64,000 bases of DNA from Kuafuiihalomonas sp039024635 (GCA_039024635.1 JBCCQA010000015.1:1-64000), one strand, 5' to 3'. Shown: positions 26,593 to 36,216, numbered from the stretch's first letter. The notes: generated by a model from the letters alone, not told the origin. Numbers and translations: made by a program.

Positions 26593-28107
26593 GTGGTGGT
26601 GCAGCTGGGTGAATATCGCCTGACGGCTCGCTTCGACCTGGACGAGCCGGCCCAGTGCTTCCTGGCCTTCGACGCGGACGAGAGCCCGGTGTGGGTGCGC
26701 CGGGCCGCAGCAAGCCTCCGCTACGACGACGCCTTCCTTCACCGCTTTGTGGAAGAGGCCGAAAGGGCGGTCAAGCTTCGCGTGCCCCGGGTGTCCTCCC
26801 TTCGTGACGCGGGGCTTTCGGACGGCCGCCCCTTCACCGTCCACGGGCCGGACTTCGGGGTCGTCCTGACCAGGATGCTGGAACGCTTCCCCATGAGCCC
26901 CCGGGCCTGGGCCCGTATGGGGCTAGACCTGCTGGACGGAATGGAAGCGCTCCATCGCATCGGGCTCCCCTCGGGCTGGCTCCTGCCCGACAGGGTGCTC
27001 TGTACGTTCGACCACCGCTTCTTGTGGATGGACCCCACGCTGGGCCGCTTCAGCCTCATCCCAAGCGCGGCCGAGCTTCGCGCCAAGTTCTACGACGCTC
27101 CCCACGAGGCGGCTTCGGTGCGGAACGACCAGGAGGCCCTGCTGAGGCTTCTGGAGTACGCCCGTCCGCGGGATGTGAAGACCAAGCTCAGCCCCCATGC
27201 GCTCCGGTCCATGCTCCTTCGGCTGGCTCAGGATCCCCACCTGGAGATGGTCACGACCCGAGACCGCTTCCGGCGCCTCTATTCTCGACTGCAGGCCAGT
27301 CTGCGCGGAGCAGACATGGTCGAAGACGTGCGTCCCGTCGGCGGGCGGGGCCCCGTCGCCGGCGACCGTCCGGTGGACTTCGACCGATTCGCCCCCGTCA
27401 CGCCTCGTTTGCTCCGAGGTACGGCAGGGGACGGGTGGATCAAGCTCTGTGGCACGGCCACGGAGGCCGCCCGAGAGGCGGAGGCTCTGGGCACATGGGC
27501 CAGCCCCTGGACCCTCCAACTCAGGTCCGTCCACGCCGAAGCAGCCACACCCCATTTGGTCCTGGACGGGCCCGGGGCCCGAAGTCTGGGAAGCTGGCTG
27601 GGCGAGGACCCCCCAGGCCAGGGACAGATTCTGGCCTGGTGTCTCGACGCAGCCCGAGCCCTGGAGGACCTGCATGGCCGGGACGCGATGCTGGGGGCCG
27701 TGCACGGCAAAGGCCTTGGCGTGGTCCCGGGCGGAGGCTGCGTCTTCCTGGATACGACCCACCTCGGCCCGGCTCGACTCGACGCGGTTCGGGACAGTCC
27801 TCTCGTCCTGGCCCCGGAAGTCTACGGCAGCAATCCGCGCTATGAGCTCGCCTCGGAGCGCTTCGCCTTTGGCATGCTGGTCTACGAACTCCTCGCAGGC
27901 ACTCGGCCGTTCCGGGCGCTCCAGCCAGACACCCTCCAGCTCGCACTTCAGACCAAGGCCCCGACCCCGCTCCAGCGTCTGAACCCCGAGGTCCCGGAGC
28001 CGGTATCGAACCTCGTCGACCAGCTCCTGAACCGCCTCCCTGGCCAGCGGCCGGATTGGTACGAGATCCAGTCCGTCTTTGCTCAGTCGGTCGAAACCTC
28101 CGGCTGA
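26593..28107 (+). CDS. Tandem kinase-fold protein, both copies catalytically degenerate
   Basis: The 504-residue protein has two kinase-like lobes with a linker near residues 240-275. Copy 1 has H121-R-I-G followed by LPSGWLLPDRVL where HRDLKPxN is expected, and D147-P-T for DFG. Copy 2 has H371-G-K for HRD and D387-T-T for DFG, yet keeps LAPEVYG and the following helix (ERFAFGMLVYELLAGTRPF). No Gly-rich loop or clear VAIK Lys was found. Both are therefore predicted pseudokinases, perhaps scaffolds or nucleotide sensors. The start is the first GTG after a stop (26593). Its 3' end overlaps the convergent histidine kinase by 25 bases. Confidence 0.75.
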   Translation: MVVQLGEYRLTARFDLDEPAQCFLAFDADESPVWVRRAAASLRYDDAFLHRFVEEAERAVKLRVPRVSSLRDAGLSDGRPFTVHGPDFGVVLTRMLERFPMSPRAWARMGLDLLDGMEALHRIGLPSGWLLPDRVLCTFDHRFLWMDPTLGRFSLIPSAAELRAKFYDAPHEAASVRNDQEALLRLLEYARPRDVKTKLSPHALRSMLLRLAQDPHLEMVTTRDRFRRLYSRLQASLRGADMVEDVRPVGGRGPVAGDRPVDFDRFAPVTPRLLRGTAGDGWIKLCGTATEAAREAEALGTWASPWTLQLRSVHAEAATPHLVLDGPGARSLGSWLGEDPPGQGQILAWCLDAARALEDLHGRDAMLGAVHGKGLGVVPGGGCVFLDTTHLGPARLDAVRDSPLVLAPEVYGSNPRYELASERFAFGMLVYELLAGTRPFRALQPDTLQLALQTKAPTPLQRLNPEVPEPVSNLVDQLLNRLPGQRPDWYEIQSVFAQSVETSG

Positions 28108-29405
28108 CGAACCGGAAGCTCGACGACGAACTTCGCCCCACCCTCCGGCAGATTCTCGACCCAGATTCGACCGTTGTGCTTGTCGACTATCTGCTTGCAG
28201 ATCGCGAGGCCGAGCCCGAGTCCCACCCCCTTGCTCTTGGTCGTGAAGCCAGGCTCGAAGATGGTCTCCACCCGATCTTCGGGAACGCCCGGACCGGTGT
28301 CGGCAAAGCTTAGGCGGACCGCGTCTTCTTCGGCGACCCGACCGACGATTCGGAGCTCACCTCGCCCCTTCATGGCCTGTTTCGCATTCACGATCAGGTT
28401 TAGGAAAACCTGGTTGAGCTGATTCGGGTGGCCTTCGATCCAGGGAAGGGCCTCTAGTTCGAGCTTCACCTTCACCCCATGCTTGAGCTCGTGATGCGCG
28501 ATACCTAGCGTGTCGCCCAGCTCTTCACGTAGATCGACCTGAACGAGCTCGCCTTCGTCGAAGCGGGCGAAGTCCTTCAAGCGCCGGACGATCTCCAATA
28601 CCCGCTTCGTACCGTTCTGGATGACCTTGTGGGCGTCGTCGACGACGCGGAGGGCCTTCTGCACCTCGGGTTCCTGGTCGTCGACCTTGCTTCGCAGCTT
28701 CTCCAAGCCTCGAAACAAGGTGTCCTGCATGGAGCTTATCGCGCCGAGCGGGGTGTTGATCTCGTGGGCGACCCCTGCCACCAGCGCGCCGATGGTCGCC
28801 ATCTTCTCGGTCTGGACGAGCTGAGCCTGCGCTGCCTGAAGCCGCTCCTGAGAAAGGCCACGCTCCAAGAAGGCCCCGATCACCTGGGCCGCCGTCTCCA
28901 GCAGTCGAATGTCGGTCTCCGTCCAGCTTCGAGGCCCGGACATGTCGTCGAAGCCCAGGATGCCCCAGCACTCGTCCATGACCCAGACCGGGAGGATGAG
29001 GATCGACTGAACGCCGTGGGCCCGAAGGCGGATCCGCTCCGCCTCCGGGAAGTCCTCCACCGGCCCGTGCACCGGTTTCCCGCCCAAAAAGAGGTCGATC
29101 CAGCGGCTGAAGTCCGGCTGGTAGGGAAAATGATCGGGCGCCATATCCGAGGCGGAATGCGTACCGGGTCGAAGGACCTCGACCTTACGGCGGGTGCATA
29201 GTCCCAGTTCCTCATCTTCGTAGTGCTGGAACAGATAGACCCGGTCGGCGTCGGTCGCCAGGCGCAAGGGCTCTAGCGCCTCACTGAGCACGACCGGGGC
29301 CGCCTTGATGCCTCCTCGCCGAAGGAGCAAGGCAGAGCACCGCGCGAGGGCGTACTCGTAGCGCGGCCGACCATCGGTGCGCTCCAGGTCCTGGGAGGGC
29401 GCCAT
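28083..29405 (-). CDS. GAF-domain sensor histidine kinase
   Basis: This is a 440-residue cytoplasmic kinase with no membrane segments. The GAF domain covers about 30-185. The dimerisation/phosphoacceptor part has His214 in GVAHEINTPLGAI. The ATPase part has the N box NLIVNAKQAMKG, the G1 box DTGPGVPEDRV with FEPGFTTK, and the G2 box GVGLGLGLAICKQIV. The ATG at 29405 follows AGGA; an in-frame upstream alternative is weaker. No receiver or response regulator adjoins it. It is last in the minus run glgP-CNNM-rnhA-HK and convergent with the pseudokinase. Confidence 0.93.
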   Translation of the reverse strand: MAPSQDLERTDGRPRYEYALARCSALLLRRGGIKAAPVVLSEALEPLRLATDADRVYLFQHYEDEELGLCTRRKVEVLRPGTHSASDMAPDHFPYQPDFSRWIDLFLGGKPVHGPVEDFPEAERIRLRAHGVQSILILPVWVMDECWGILGFDDMSGPRSWTETDIRLLETAAQVIGAFLERGLSQERLQAAQAQLVQTEKMATIGALVAGVAHEINTPLGAISSMQDTLFRGLEKLRSKVDDQEPEVQKALRVVDDAHKVIQNGTKRVLEIVRRLKDFARFDEGELVQVDLREELGDTLGIAHHELKHGVKVKLELEALPWIEGHPNQLNQVFLNLIVNAKQAMKGRGELRIVGRVAEEDAVRLSFADTGPGVPEDRVETIFEPGFTTKSKGVGLGLGLAICKQIVDKHNGRIWVENLPEGGAKFVVELPVRQPEVSTD

Positions 29406-29447
29406 CGAATTCCTGCTAATGGCCAGGGGCGAGGGAGGCAACCGAAC

Positions 29448-30125
29448 TCATGCCTGGATCCGGAAGCTCTCGCCTCGCGCGCCTCGGTTCGCCAGCTCGT
29501 CGGCCGCTTCGTTCCCCTCGGTGCCCGCGTGGCCCTTGACCCAGCGCAGCTCGACCGGCCGTCCGGCGAGCCGGCCCCGAAGCTCCGACACCAGCTCTGT
29601 ATTGGCCTTGGCCTTCCATCCCTTTCTGAGGACGCCGATGGCGTAGGAGGAGTCGGTCCACACCACGGCCGGGCTATCCGGCGCACCCTCGTCGAGCATA
29701 TCCAGAGCGAGCCCGATGGCCGTTAGTTCGGCAATGTTGTTGGTCGCCTGCCCGAGGGCTCGCGCTGCTCGCCATTCTCGGCCATCGGGAAAACGCAGCA
29801 GAGCACCAGAGCCCGCGGGCCCTGGGTTTCCGTGACAGGCCCCGTCCGTGAACGCCACCACCGCACCGGGAGGTGTTTCGGCCTCGGGGCCCGCCTTGGA
29901 CTCTCCCTTCGGCGATGGATCGGGCGCCGCCGTACCCTCGGGTAGCGGAACGCTGGGGCCATCGCCTAGCTCCACTCGGGTCGCCCCCGCCCGGTAGACC
30001 CGGGCCCCAGCGGCCTCCGAGTAGCGGATGGGCACGCGACCGCCCTGGATGGCGAGTTGTCCGTCCTCGCCCACTGACGCCCACACGTCTTTGCCCTTGA
30101 AAGCTGCCTTTCGCCACTGGGTCAC
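29448..30125 (-). CDS. rnhA: Ribonuclease HI with an extra N-terminal domain
   Basis: It cuts RNA in RNA-DNA hybrids. The catalytic residues are all present: Asp94 (FTDGACHGNPG), Glu133 (NNIAELTAI), Asp158 (WTDSSYAIGV) and Asp209 (NEAADELA). The 225-residue length exceeds the usual 155 because of about 85 residues in front: a small Trp/Lys/Gly-containing beta-like part (residues 1-55) and a Pro/Glu linker. This front part is not the familiar RNase H hybrid-binding domain by eye. The ATG overlaps the stop of the CNNM gene (ATGA). Confidence 0.92.
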   Translation of the reverse strand: MTQWRKAAFKGKDVWASVGEDGQLAIQGGRVPIRYSEAAGARVYRAGATRVELGDGPSVPLPEGTAAPDPSPKGESKAGPEAETPPGAVVAFTDGACHGNPGPAGSGALLRFPDGREWRAARALGQATNNIAELTAIGLALDMLDEGAPDSPAVVWTDSSYAIGVLRKGWKAKANTELVSELRGRLAGRPVELRWVKGHAGTEGNEAADELANRGARGESFRIQA

Positions 30126-31381
30126 GCCGTCACTCGCCGGGGAGTGGCCGCCACGTCTGAAGAGCCGAGATGGTAGGCCTCCACAAGAAGAACCTTCCCT
30201 CGACGCATGCGCAAGACTTTGAATCGCCAGGTACCCACTGCGAAGGCGGCGCCGGTCCGGAGCTTCCCCGGCAGCCGGTCGGCGGCGAGGTCGTTCAGGT
30301 CGTAACGACCGTCCAGGTCTCGGTCCTCCACCACCACATCATCGATGGGAATCCGAAGCGCCCGTGCGGCATCGGCCCAAAGCGTTCCCCCGCCCATGAC
30401 CCAGGTTCCGGTTCCAGTGCGCTCGAGATTGGTCGGACTGCGATCGAACTCATCGTCGACCTCACCCACGATCTCTTCGATCACGTCTTCGAGCGTCACC
30501 ACCCCCACCACCTTGCCCGCTCGATCCCGAACGATGGCGATGTGCTCATGATGCCGAGAGAAGAGCTGCAAGAGCTGGGAAGCATCCAAGTCTTCGGTAA
30601 CGAAGAGGGGCTCGCGAACACCCTCGCCCAGGATGCGTTTGAGCTCGTCTTCTTCGTCGGCATCGTGGAGTCGCCAAAGGACGTCTTTGATATTCACGAC
30701 CCCGATGACGTCGTCCACGGTATTCCGGCACAGAGGAAGCCGGGAGTGCATGGTGCTCCGTGCGCTCCTGAGGATAGCCTCGTCCTCGTCGGCCAAAGAG
30801 AGATAGACGATGTCGGGGCGATGGATCATCAGCTGGCGAATCTGAATGCGAGGAAGCTGAGCCGCCGCCTCGATGATCGACTGCTCTTCTCGTCCTATGG
30901 CCTTCGAGGAGGCGGCCAAGCGGGCCATGGCTCTGAGGTCCTCCATGGGGCTATGGCCGGGGTCTCGCGCGCGCCGCCCAATAAGGTTCGTGAAGCCCTG
31001 TACGAACCAAGTCAGGGGCGCCAGGAGCCAGGTAAGAAACTGAAGGGGCCGAGCCAGCCACAGGACGGCCGCATGAGAGTGGCGGACCCCGAGGGTCTTG
31101 GGGACGATCTCCCCCACCAGCAGCACGGCGAGAGTGAAGAGGGTAGTGAAAAGGGCGATCCCTTGCCCTTGGTAGTTTCGAGCGTACTCCCGACCGGCCA
31201 TGGCCGCTCCGCCGGTGTTGGCGATGGTGTTCAAGATCAGGATGGCGGCGATGGGCCGGTCCAGATGGTCTTTGAGGCGCTCGGCGATCCGGGCCGAGCG
31301 GCTCTTGTCGGCCATCCCGTGGAGCCTGACGCGGCTGCTGCTGAGCAGGGAGGCCTCGGACAGGGAGCAGAAGAAGGACAC
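30122..31381 (-). CDS. CNNM/CorC-type transmembrane CBS protein
   Basis: It belongs to the HlyC/CorC (CNNM) family tied to divalent cation export and tolerance. In order it has a membrane domain (residues 1-130, with VGEIVPKTLGVRHS), paired CBS domains (about 190-320, DDVIGVVNIKDVL and GKVVGVVTLEDVIEEIVGE) and a C-terminal CorC/HlyC domain. The first standard start, GTG at 31381, cuts through the first membrane helix. The frame is open a further twelve codons to CTG at 31417 just behind a GGGGAGG, and these encode LILLGSVIGVLVV, so translation probably begins there at a non-standard codon. It overlaps rnhA. Confidence 0.9.
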   Translation of the reverse strand: MSFFCSLSEASLLSSSRVRLHGMADKSRSARIAERLKDHLDRPIAAILILNTIANTGGAAMAGREYARNYQGQGIALFTTLFTLAVLLVGEIVPKTLGVRHSHAAVLWLARPLQFLTWLLAPLTWFVQGFTNLIGRRARDPGHSPMEDLRAMARLAASSKAIGREEQSIIEAAAQLPRIQIRQLMIHRPDIVYLSLADEDEAILRSARSTMHSRLPLCRNTVDDVIGVVNIKDVLWRLHDADEEDELKRILGEGVREPLFVTEDLDASQLLQLFSRHHEHIAIVRDRAGKVVGVVTLEDVIEEIVGEVDDEFDRSPTNLERTGTGTWVMGGGTLWADAARALRIPIDDVVVEDRDLDGRYDLNDLAADRLPGKLRTGAAFAVGTWRFKVLRMRRGKVLLVEAYHLGSSDVAATPRRVTA

Positions 31382-31463
31382 GACGAGGACGCCGATGACG
31401 GATCCCAGGAGTATCAGAGCCTCCCCAGGCTACGTCCTTGGCGGCGCAGAAGGAAGCGCGGGC

Positions 31464-34016
31464 TCAGCTCCCTTCGGCCCAGCGTATGTGCGTCATCTCG
31501 TGGGGCACGAGGATGTCGGCGTGACTAGGGATGACCCGAACAGTGTAGCCGACCCGACCTGAGTCTCCGAGGCCCAAGGCGCCACGGAAGCGGTTAAGGT
31601 TCCCCGAGGTCCCCACAGGCTCCATGGGCACGGTGGAGGGTTCGGTCATCTCGTTCAGAGCGTCCACCTGGCCGTGGTACAGCTCCACCCTGACGTCTTC
31701 CGGACTGAGGCCTGCCAAATCGACTTCCGCTTCGACCTGGAAGCGCTCGCCCACGCGGGCCTCGGCTTGGGGGCCTTCGACCCGGGTGATCCGAACCCGA
31801 GGCCAGGTCTCCCGGATCCGATGCTTCCACTCCACCCGCGTCCGCGACGCTTCCGGGTCGTCGATGGACACCCGAAACTGACGCGCTGCCGCTAGGTAGT
31901 ACTGGTCGCAGTAGTCCCGGACCATGCGATCCGTATTGAAGAAGGGCGCGAGCTGACGCATGCCGGCCTTCATCATCTGGATCCAGCGTTGGGGCAGATC
32001 CCGGGCATCCCGCTCGTAGAAGCAGGGCCTGACCCGGCGCTCGAGGGCCTCGTAGAGCGCGTTCGCCTCCAGCTCGTCTCGACCGGACTCGTAGTCCTCC
32101 CCGTTGCCGATGGCCCAGCCCACCTCGGGCGTATAGCCCTCGTCCCACCAGCCGTCCAAGATGGAGCAGTTGAGGCCTCCGTTCGGCACGACCTTCATCC
32201 CGCTCGTACCGCTCGCCTCCCGAGGGCGCTGGGGGTTGTTGAGCCACACGTCGACACCTCGCACCATATGGCGGGCCACTTCAATGTCGTAGTCTTCCAG
32301 GAAGGCGACGGAGTGAAAGAAGCGGTCGCTCTTCACGTGACCCGAGATCTGCTTGATGAGCTCCTTGGCCGGCAGGTCGGCGGGGTGTGCTTTGCCGGCG
32401 AAGACGAACTGGACCCGGCGTCCGTCCACCAGCCGGTCTAGTCGGTCGAGATCCGAGAAGAGAAGGGTCGCCCGCTTGTAGGTGGCGAAGCGTCGCGCGA
32501 AGCCGATGGTCAGCGCGTCCGGGTCCAGCGCCGCGGCCGCATGCTCGATCTCTATTGGGTCGCCGCCCCTTCGCCCTGCTTGCCAGGCCAGGCGCTCCCG
32601 GACGTAGAGCACAAGCTGCATCCTCAGCTCGGAGTGGGTGCGCCACAGCTCCTCGTCCGGAATGGCATCCACGCTCTTCCAGGTCTCCGGGTCGTACAGA
32701 CGCTCCCGCCAGTCCGGGCTCAGGTATCGATCGAGGAGTCGCTCCATCTCCGGAGCAATCACGGAGCGCAGGTGGACGCCGTTCGTGATGTGTCCAATGG
32801 GGACTTCCTCCTCGGGCCAGTGCTGCCATGCGCCTCGATCCTGAGCCATGCGGCGAGACACCTTTCCATGAAGGGCCGACACCGCGTTTCTCCGCACGGC
32901 ATGGCGGACGGCGAGAATGGCCATGTTAAGAGGCTCGCTCTGGTCCCCTTGCTTGCGCCGACCGAGCTTCATGAACTCGTCCACGCTCATACCGACGCTG
33001 GCCGCATAGGCCGAAGCATGACGCTCGACCAGATCTCGACCAAAAACATCGAAGCCGGCCGGCACGGGGGTGTGGGTCGTAAACAGGTTGCCGTCTTCGG
33101 CCAGGTCTCGGGCCAGCTCGTAGGGGATGGAGTGACGCTGCATGAGGTGCCGCGCCCGCTCGACGCCGAGGAGGCCGGCGTGGCCCTCGTTCATGTGGCA
33201 AACGGTCGGCTCCAGACCCATCTCTACCAAGGCCCGGAAGCCGCCGATGCCGAGGATCATGAGCTGCTGAATGCGCAGCTCCACCCCACCTCCGTACAGA
33301 GACCGCGTGATGCCCCTGTCTTCGGGTCGGTTCAGGTCCACGTTGGTATCGAGGAGGAACAGCGGGACCCGCCCAACTTCGACCCGCCATACCTGAGCGT
33401 GGACGTGGCGACCCGGGAACTGGACGTAGATCGAGACCGCGCTGCCGTCTGGTCGTCTGACCAGCTGGATGGGAAGGTTGTGAAAATCGTTGGGCGGATA
33501 GCGCTCCATCTGCCAGCCGTCGGCATTGAGGACCTGACGGAAGTAGCCTTCTTGGTAGAGCAGGCCTACCCCCATCAACGGAAGTCCAAGGTCGCTGGCG
33601 CTCTTTAGATGGTCACCGGCCAGGACGCCGAGGCCACCCGAATAGATGGGCAAGCAGGGGGTGATACCGAACTCCGCGCTGAAATAGGCGATGCGCAGGT
33701 TCGCGTGCTCCACGTGCTCGGTCTGAAACCAAGCCGGACGGGCTTTGTACGCGTCGAGCTCTTCACAGGCCCCACCGAAGTGGGCGAGGAAGTTGACGTC
33801 GCTCGCGAGCTCTTCGAGGCGCTCTTGGCCGACCCGACCCAACAGCGCCACTGGATTGGCGCCGGTTTCCTTCCACAGTCGATGATCAATGCGAGCGAAG
33901 AGGCTACGGATGTTCGGCGACCAATCCCAGAGCAGATTGTGAGCCAGCTCCTCGAGCCGGCCGAGGGGGGCCGGCAGGGCGGGCTTGGCCTGAACGAAGC
34001 GGAGCGGTGGACGCAT
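31464..34016 (-). CDS. glgP: Alpha-glucan (glycogen) phosphorylase
   Basis: It releases glucose-1-phosphate from glycogen or maltodextrin. The 850-residue protein is of the alpha-glucan phosphorylase type found in many bacteria and archaea, distinct from the MalP/GlgP of enteric bacteria. The PLP-binding Lys608 sits in EASGTSGMKVVPNGG, and FSAEFGI, NEGHAG, THTPVPAG and RRFATYKRA are further landmarks. A C-terminal beta-rich part of about 130 residues follows. The ATG at 34016 gives the family start (RPPLRFVQAKPALP); a further ATG at 34079 would overlap the divergent ligase gene. It is first in a minus-strand run of four genes. Confidence 0.95.
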   Translation of the reverse strand: MRPPLRFVQAKPALPAPLGRLEELAHNLLWDWSPNIRSLFARIDHRLWKETGANPVALLGRVGQERLEELASDVNFLAHFGGACEELDAYKARPAWFQTEHVEHANLRIAYFSAEFGITPCLPIYSGGLGVLAGDHLKSASDLGLPLMGVGLLYQEGYFRQVLNADGWQMERYPPNDFHNLPIQLVRRPDGSAVSIYVQFPGRHVHAQVWRVEVGRVPLFLLDTNVDLNRPEDRGITRSLYGGGVELRIQQLMILGIGGFRALVEMGLEPTVCHMNEGHAGLLGVERARHLMQRHSIPYELARDLAEDGNLFTTHTPVPAGFDVFGRDLVERHASAYAASVGMSVDEFMKLGRRKQGDQSEPLNMAILAVRHAVRRNAVSALHGKVSRRMAQDRGAWQHWPEEEVPIGHITNGVHLRSVIAPEMERLLDRYLSPDWRERLYDPETWKSVDAIPDEELWRTHSELRMQLVLYVRERLAWQAGRRGGDPIEIEHAAAALDPDALTIGFARRFATYKRATLLFSDLDRLDRLVDGRRVQFVFAGKAHPADLPAKELIKQISGHVKSDRFFHSVAFLEDYDIEVARHMVRGVDVWLNNPQRPREASGTSGMKVVPNGGLNCSILDGWWDEGYTPEVGWAIGNGEDYESGRDELEANALYEALERRVRPCFYERDARDLPQRWIQMMKAGMRQLAPFFNTDRMVRDYCDQYYLAAARQFRVSIDDPEASRTRVEWKHRIRETWPRVRITRVEGPQAEARVGERFQVEAEVDLAGLSPEDVRVELYHGQVDALNEMTEPSTVPMEPVGTSGNLNRFRGALGLGDSGRVGYTVRVIPSHADILVPHEMTHIRWAEGS

Positions 34017-34071
34017 GGGCGCAGCCTTGGAATGATGCGGAACGGCCGTCAATGGAGCCGCTTCGAAAAGA

Positions 34072-36216
34072 ATGGACATCGAGGAGCTCGCCCGCCTGAT
34101 CCGCCATCACCGGGACCGCTACTACAACGAGGCCCCCGAAATCACGGACGACGCGTATGATGCGCTGGAGGCCAAGCTGCGCGCCCTGGACCCCGAGCAT
34201 CCGGTCCTGGCCGAGGTCGGGGCTCCCGTCCCGGGCCGTCCGTCCCCATCCCCCTTGGGCCCGGAGGATCCCGAGGTCGCGGGGCTCGCCCAGGCCCTTC
34301 GGGCCGAGAGCGAGTCGTTTTTTTCGTTCGAGGCCTCCCCTGACCCCAAGGCTTACAAGAGCCGCTACCAAGCCCTGCTGGCCCGGGCCCCCGAGCACCC
34401 CGTGTTCTTGGAGGTCGTTCCGGCTCGCGGCTTGGAATGGCCCAAGGCGTCTCATGAGATCCCGATGGGAAGCCTCAACAAGGTCAACGCGAGCGAAGAA
34501 CTCCGGGCTTGGGCCACCCGCTGCGACGGACTAGCCGAGAAGGCCGAGCTGCCCCCGATTTCGGAAGACCTCTTCGTCAACGAGAAGCTGGACGGCATCT
34601 CTATCGAAGTCGTCTTTCAGGACGGACGCTACGAAACCGCGATCACCCGAGGAGATGGCGTGGTCGGCGAACGGATAGGCCCGAACGTTCGCCGGATGGA
34701 GGGCGTGCCCGGCCAAATACAGGCCCAGGGCCGCATCAGCGTCCGGGGCGAGATCATTCTTCGGCGATCGCGAGCCGCCGACTTCGAAGCCTTCAAGCGT
34801 CGCATCGACCCAAGATTCGAGCAGCTCAAGAGCCTTCGGAATACGGCCTCGGGCCTGGCCCGGGCCAAAGACTTGGCCCATCTTCCAGCCTGCAGCTTCC
34901 TCAGCGCTATGTTCTACGAGGTCGAGGGCGTCGAAGGCCTGATCACGGAGTCGGAGAAGATGGCTTGGCTGATGGAGCAAGGCTTCCAGGTGCCGGCCTG
35001 GAACGTGGGGGACCTTGCCCGGGTGGCACAGATCCACGGGAGCTACGAGGAACGACTCCGGGCCGAGCTCGACTACGACATCGACGGGCTGGTGGTCAGA
35101 GCACATGACGTGGAGACCCTTACCCTCCTCGGCGAGCTGAATCACCGGCCTCGGGCCGCCGTCGCCTTCAAGTTCGGAAACGACATGCAGTTGAGTACCC
35201 TACGCGCCATTGAATGGAACACAGGGGACTCGGGCCGCATCACACCGGTGGCCGTGATCGACCCCGTGTTCTTGGCCGGAGCGGAAGTGAGGAACGCGTC
35301 CCTTCACAACGTAGGCCTCGTCCAGCAACTTGGGATCGGCGTCGGAGATCAGGTGATGGTCTCCCGCCGCAACGACGTCATCCCCTACGTCGAGTCCGTC
35401 GAGGTCGACGGCGGGGAGCGGGAACTGCCGCCGGAGCGATGTAGCAGCTGCGACACTCCGGTCGTCCAGGACGGAGAGTACTTGCTCTGTCCCAACGAGA
35501 CCTGTCCAGCCCGAATGCAGGGTCGCATCAAAGTCTGGATCAAGCAGCTCGGGCTCCTGGAGTGGGGGGAAAAAACGATCGAGACCTTGTTCTCCGAGGG
35601 ACTCGTGCGGGAGCCCGCCGACCTCTATCGGCTGACGGTCGAGGACGTCGTCAGCCTGAAGGGCTACGGCGAGTCGACCGCTCGCAAGCTCTTGGAGCCG
35701 CTGCAGGCATCGAAGCAGATTCCCCTGCCGAGCTTCATCGCAGCCCTTGGAATCTCGGCCGTTTCCAAGGAAACTGGAAAGCTGCTCGTAGGTGCGGGCT
35801 TTGACAGTCTGGAGAAGCTGGATGCGGCGACGCCCGAAGCCTTGGCCGAAGTCGATGGCCTGGGCGAGATCAAGGCCGAGAGAATCAAGGCGGGGCTGAC
35901 CCTTCGTCAGGAGGAGATCACGCGCCTGGCGATACTGGGAGTGGAGCCGGTCCCGCCCGAAGAAGGAGGACCACTCAGCGGCCTCTCCTTCTGTTTCAGC
36001 GGCTCCCACGGCCGTCCCCGAAAGGAGCTCGCCACATTGGTCGAGAGCAACGGGGGCACGGTACGTTCCGGGGTCGCCAGGGGCCTCAGCTACCTGGTCC
36101 TGGCCGACCCCGACTCGACGAGCGCCAAAGCAGAAAAGGCGCGTCGATATGGAACGGAGATCATTGACGAAGCCGGATTCGAGTCCGTCCTGAGAGCCCA
36201 GGGCGTCCCAGTCTGA
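34072..36216 (+). CDS. ligA: NAD-dependent DNA ligase with an internal insert
   Basis: The 714-residue protein seals nicks using NAD. Domains run: Ia (YYNEAPEITDDAYDAL), adenylation domain with Lys172 in EKLDG plus TRGDG and SVRGEI, OB fold, four-Cys zinc finger (CSSC...CPNETCPA), helix-hairpin-helix region and a BRCT end (SFCFSGSHGRPRKEL). The adenylated Lys comes about 57 residues later than in the E. coli enzyme because residues about 58-120 form an insert rich in Pro, Glu and Ala between Ia and the adenylation domain. The usual MLSL stretch reads PMGSLNK. It may be the only or a second ligase. It diverges from glgP. Confidence 0.95.
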   Translation: MDIEELARLIRHHRDRYYNEAPEITDDAYDALEAKLRALDPEHPVLAEVGAPVPGRPSPSPLGPEDPEVAGLAQALRAESESFFSFEASPDPKAYKSRYQALLARAPEHPVFLEVVPARGLEWPKASHEIPMGSLNKVNASEELRAWATRCDGLAEKAELPPISEDLFVNEKLDGISIEVVFQDGRYETAITRGDGVVGERIGPNVRRMEGVPGQIQAQGRISVRGEIILRRSRAADFEAFKRRIDPRFEQLKSLRNTASGLARAKDLAHLPACSFLSAMFYEVEGVEGLITESEKMAWLMEQGFQVPAWNVGDLARVAQIHGSYEERLRAELDYDIDGLVVRAHDVETLTLLGELNHRPRAAVAFKFGNDMQLSTLRAIEWNTGDSGRITPVAVIDPVFLAGAEVRNASLHNVGLVQQLGIGVGDQVMVSRRNDVIPYVESVEVDGGERELPPERCSSCDTPVVQDGEYLLCPNETCPARMQGRIKVWIKQLGLLEWGEKTIETLFSEGLVREPADLYRLTVEDVVSLKGYGESTARKLLEPLQASKQIPLPSFIAALGISAVSKETGKLLVGAGFDSLEKLDAATPEALAEVDGLGEIKAERIKAGLTLRQEEITRLAILGVEPVPPEEGGPLSGLSFCFSGSHGRPRKELATLVESNGGTVRSGVARGLSYLVLADPDSTSAKAEKARRYGTEIIDEAGFESVLRAQGVPV

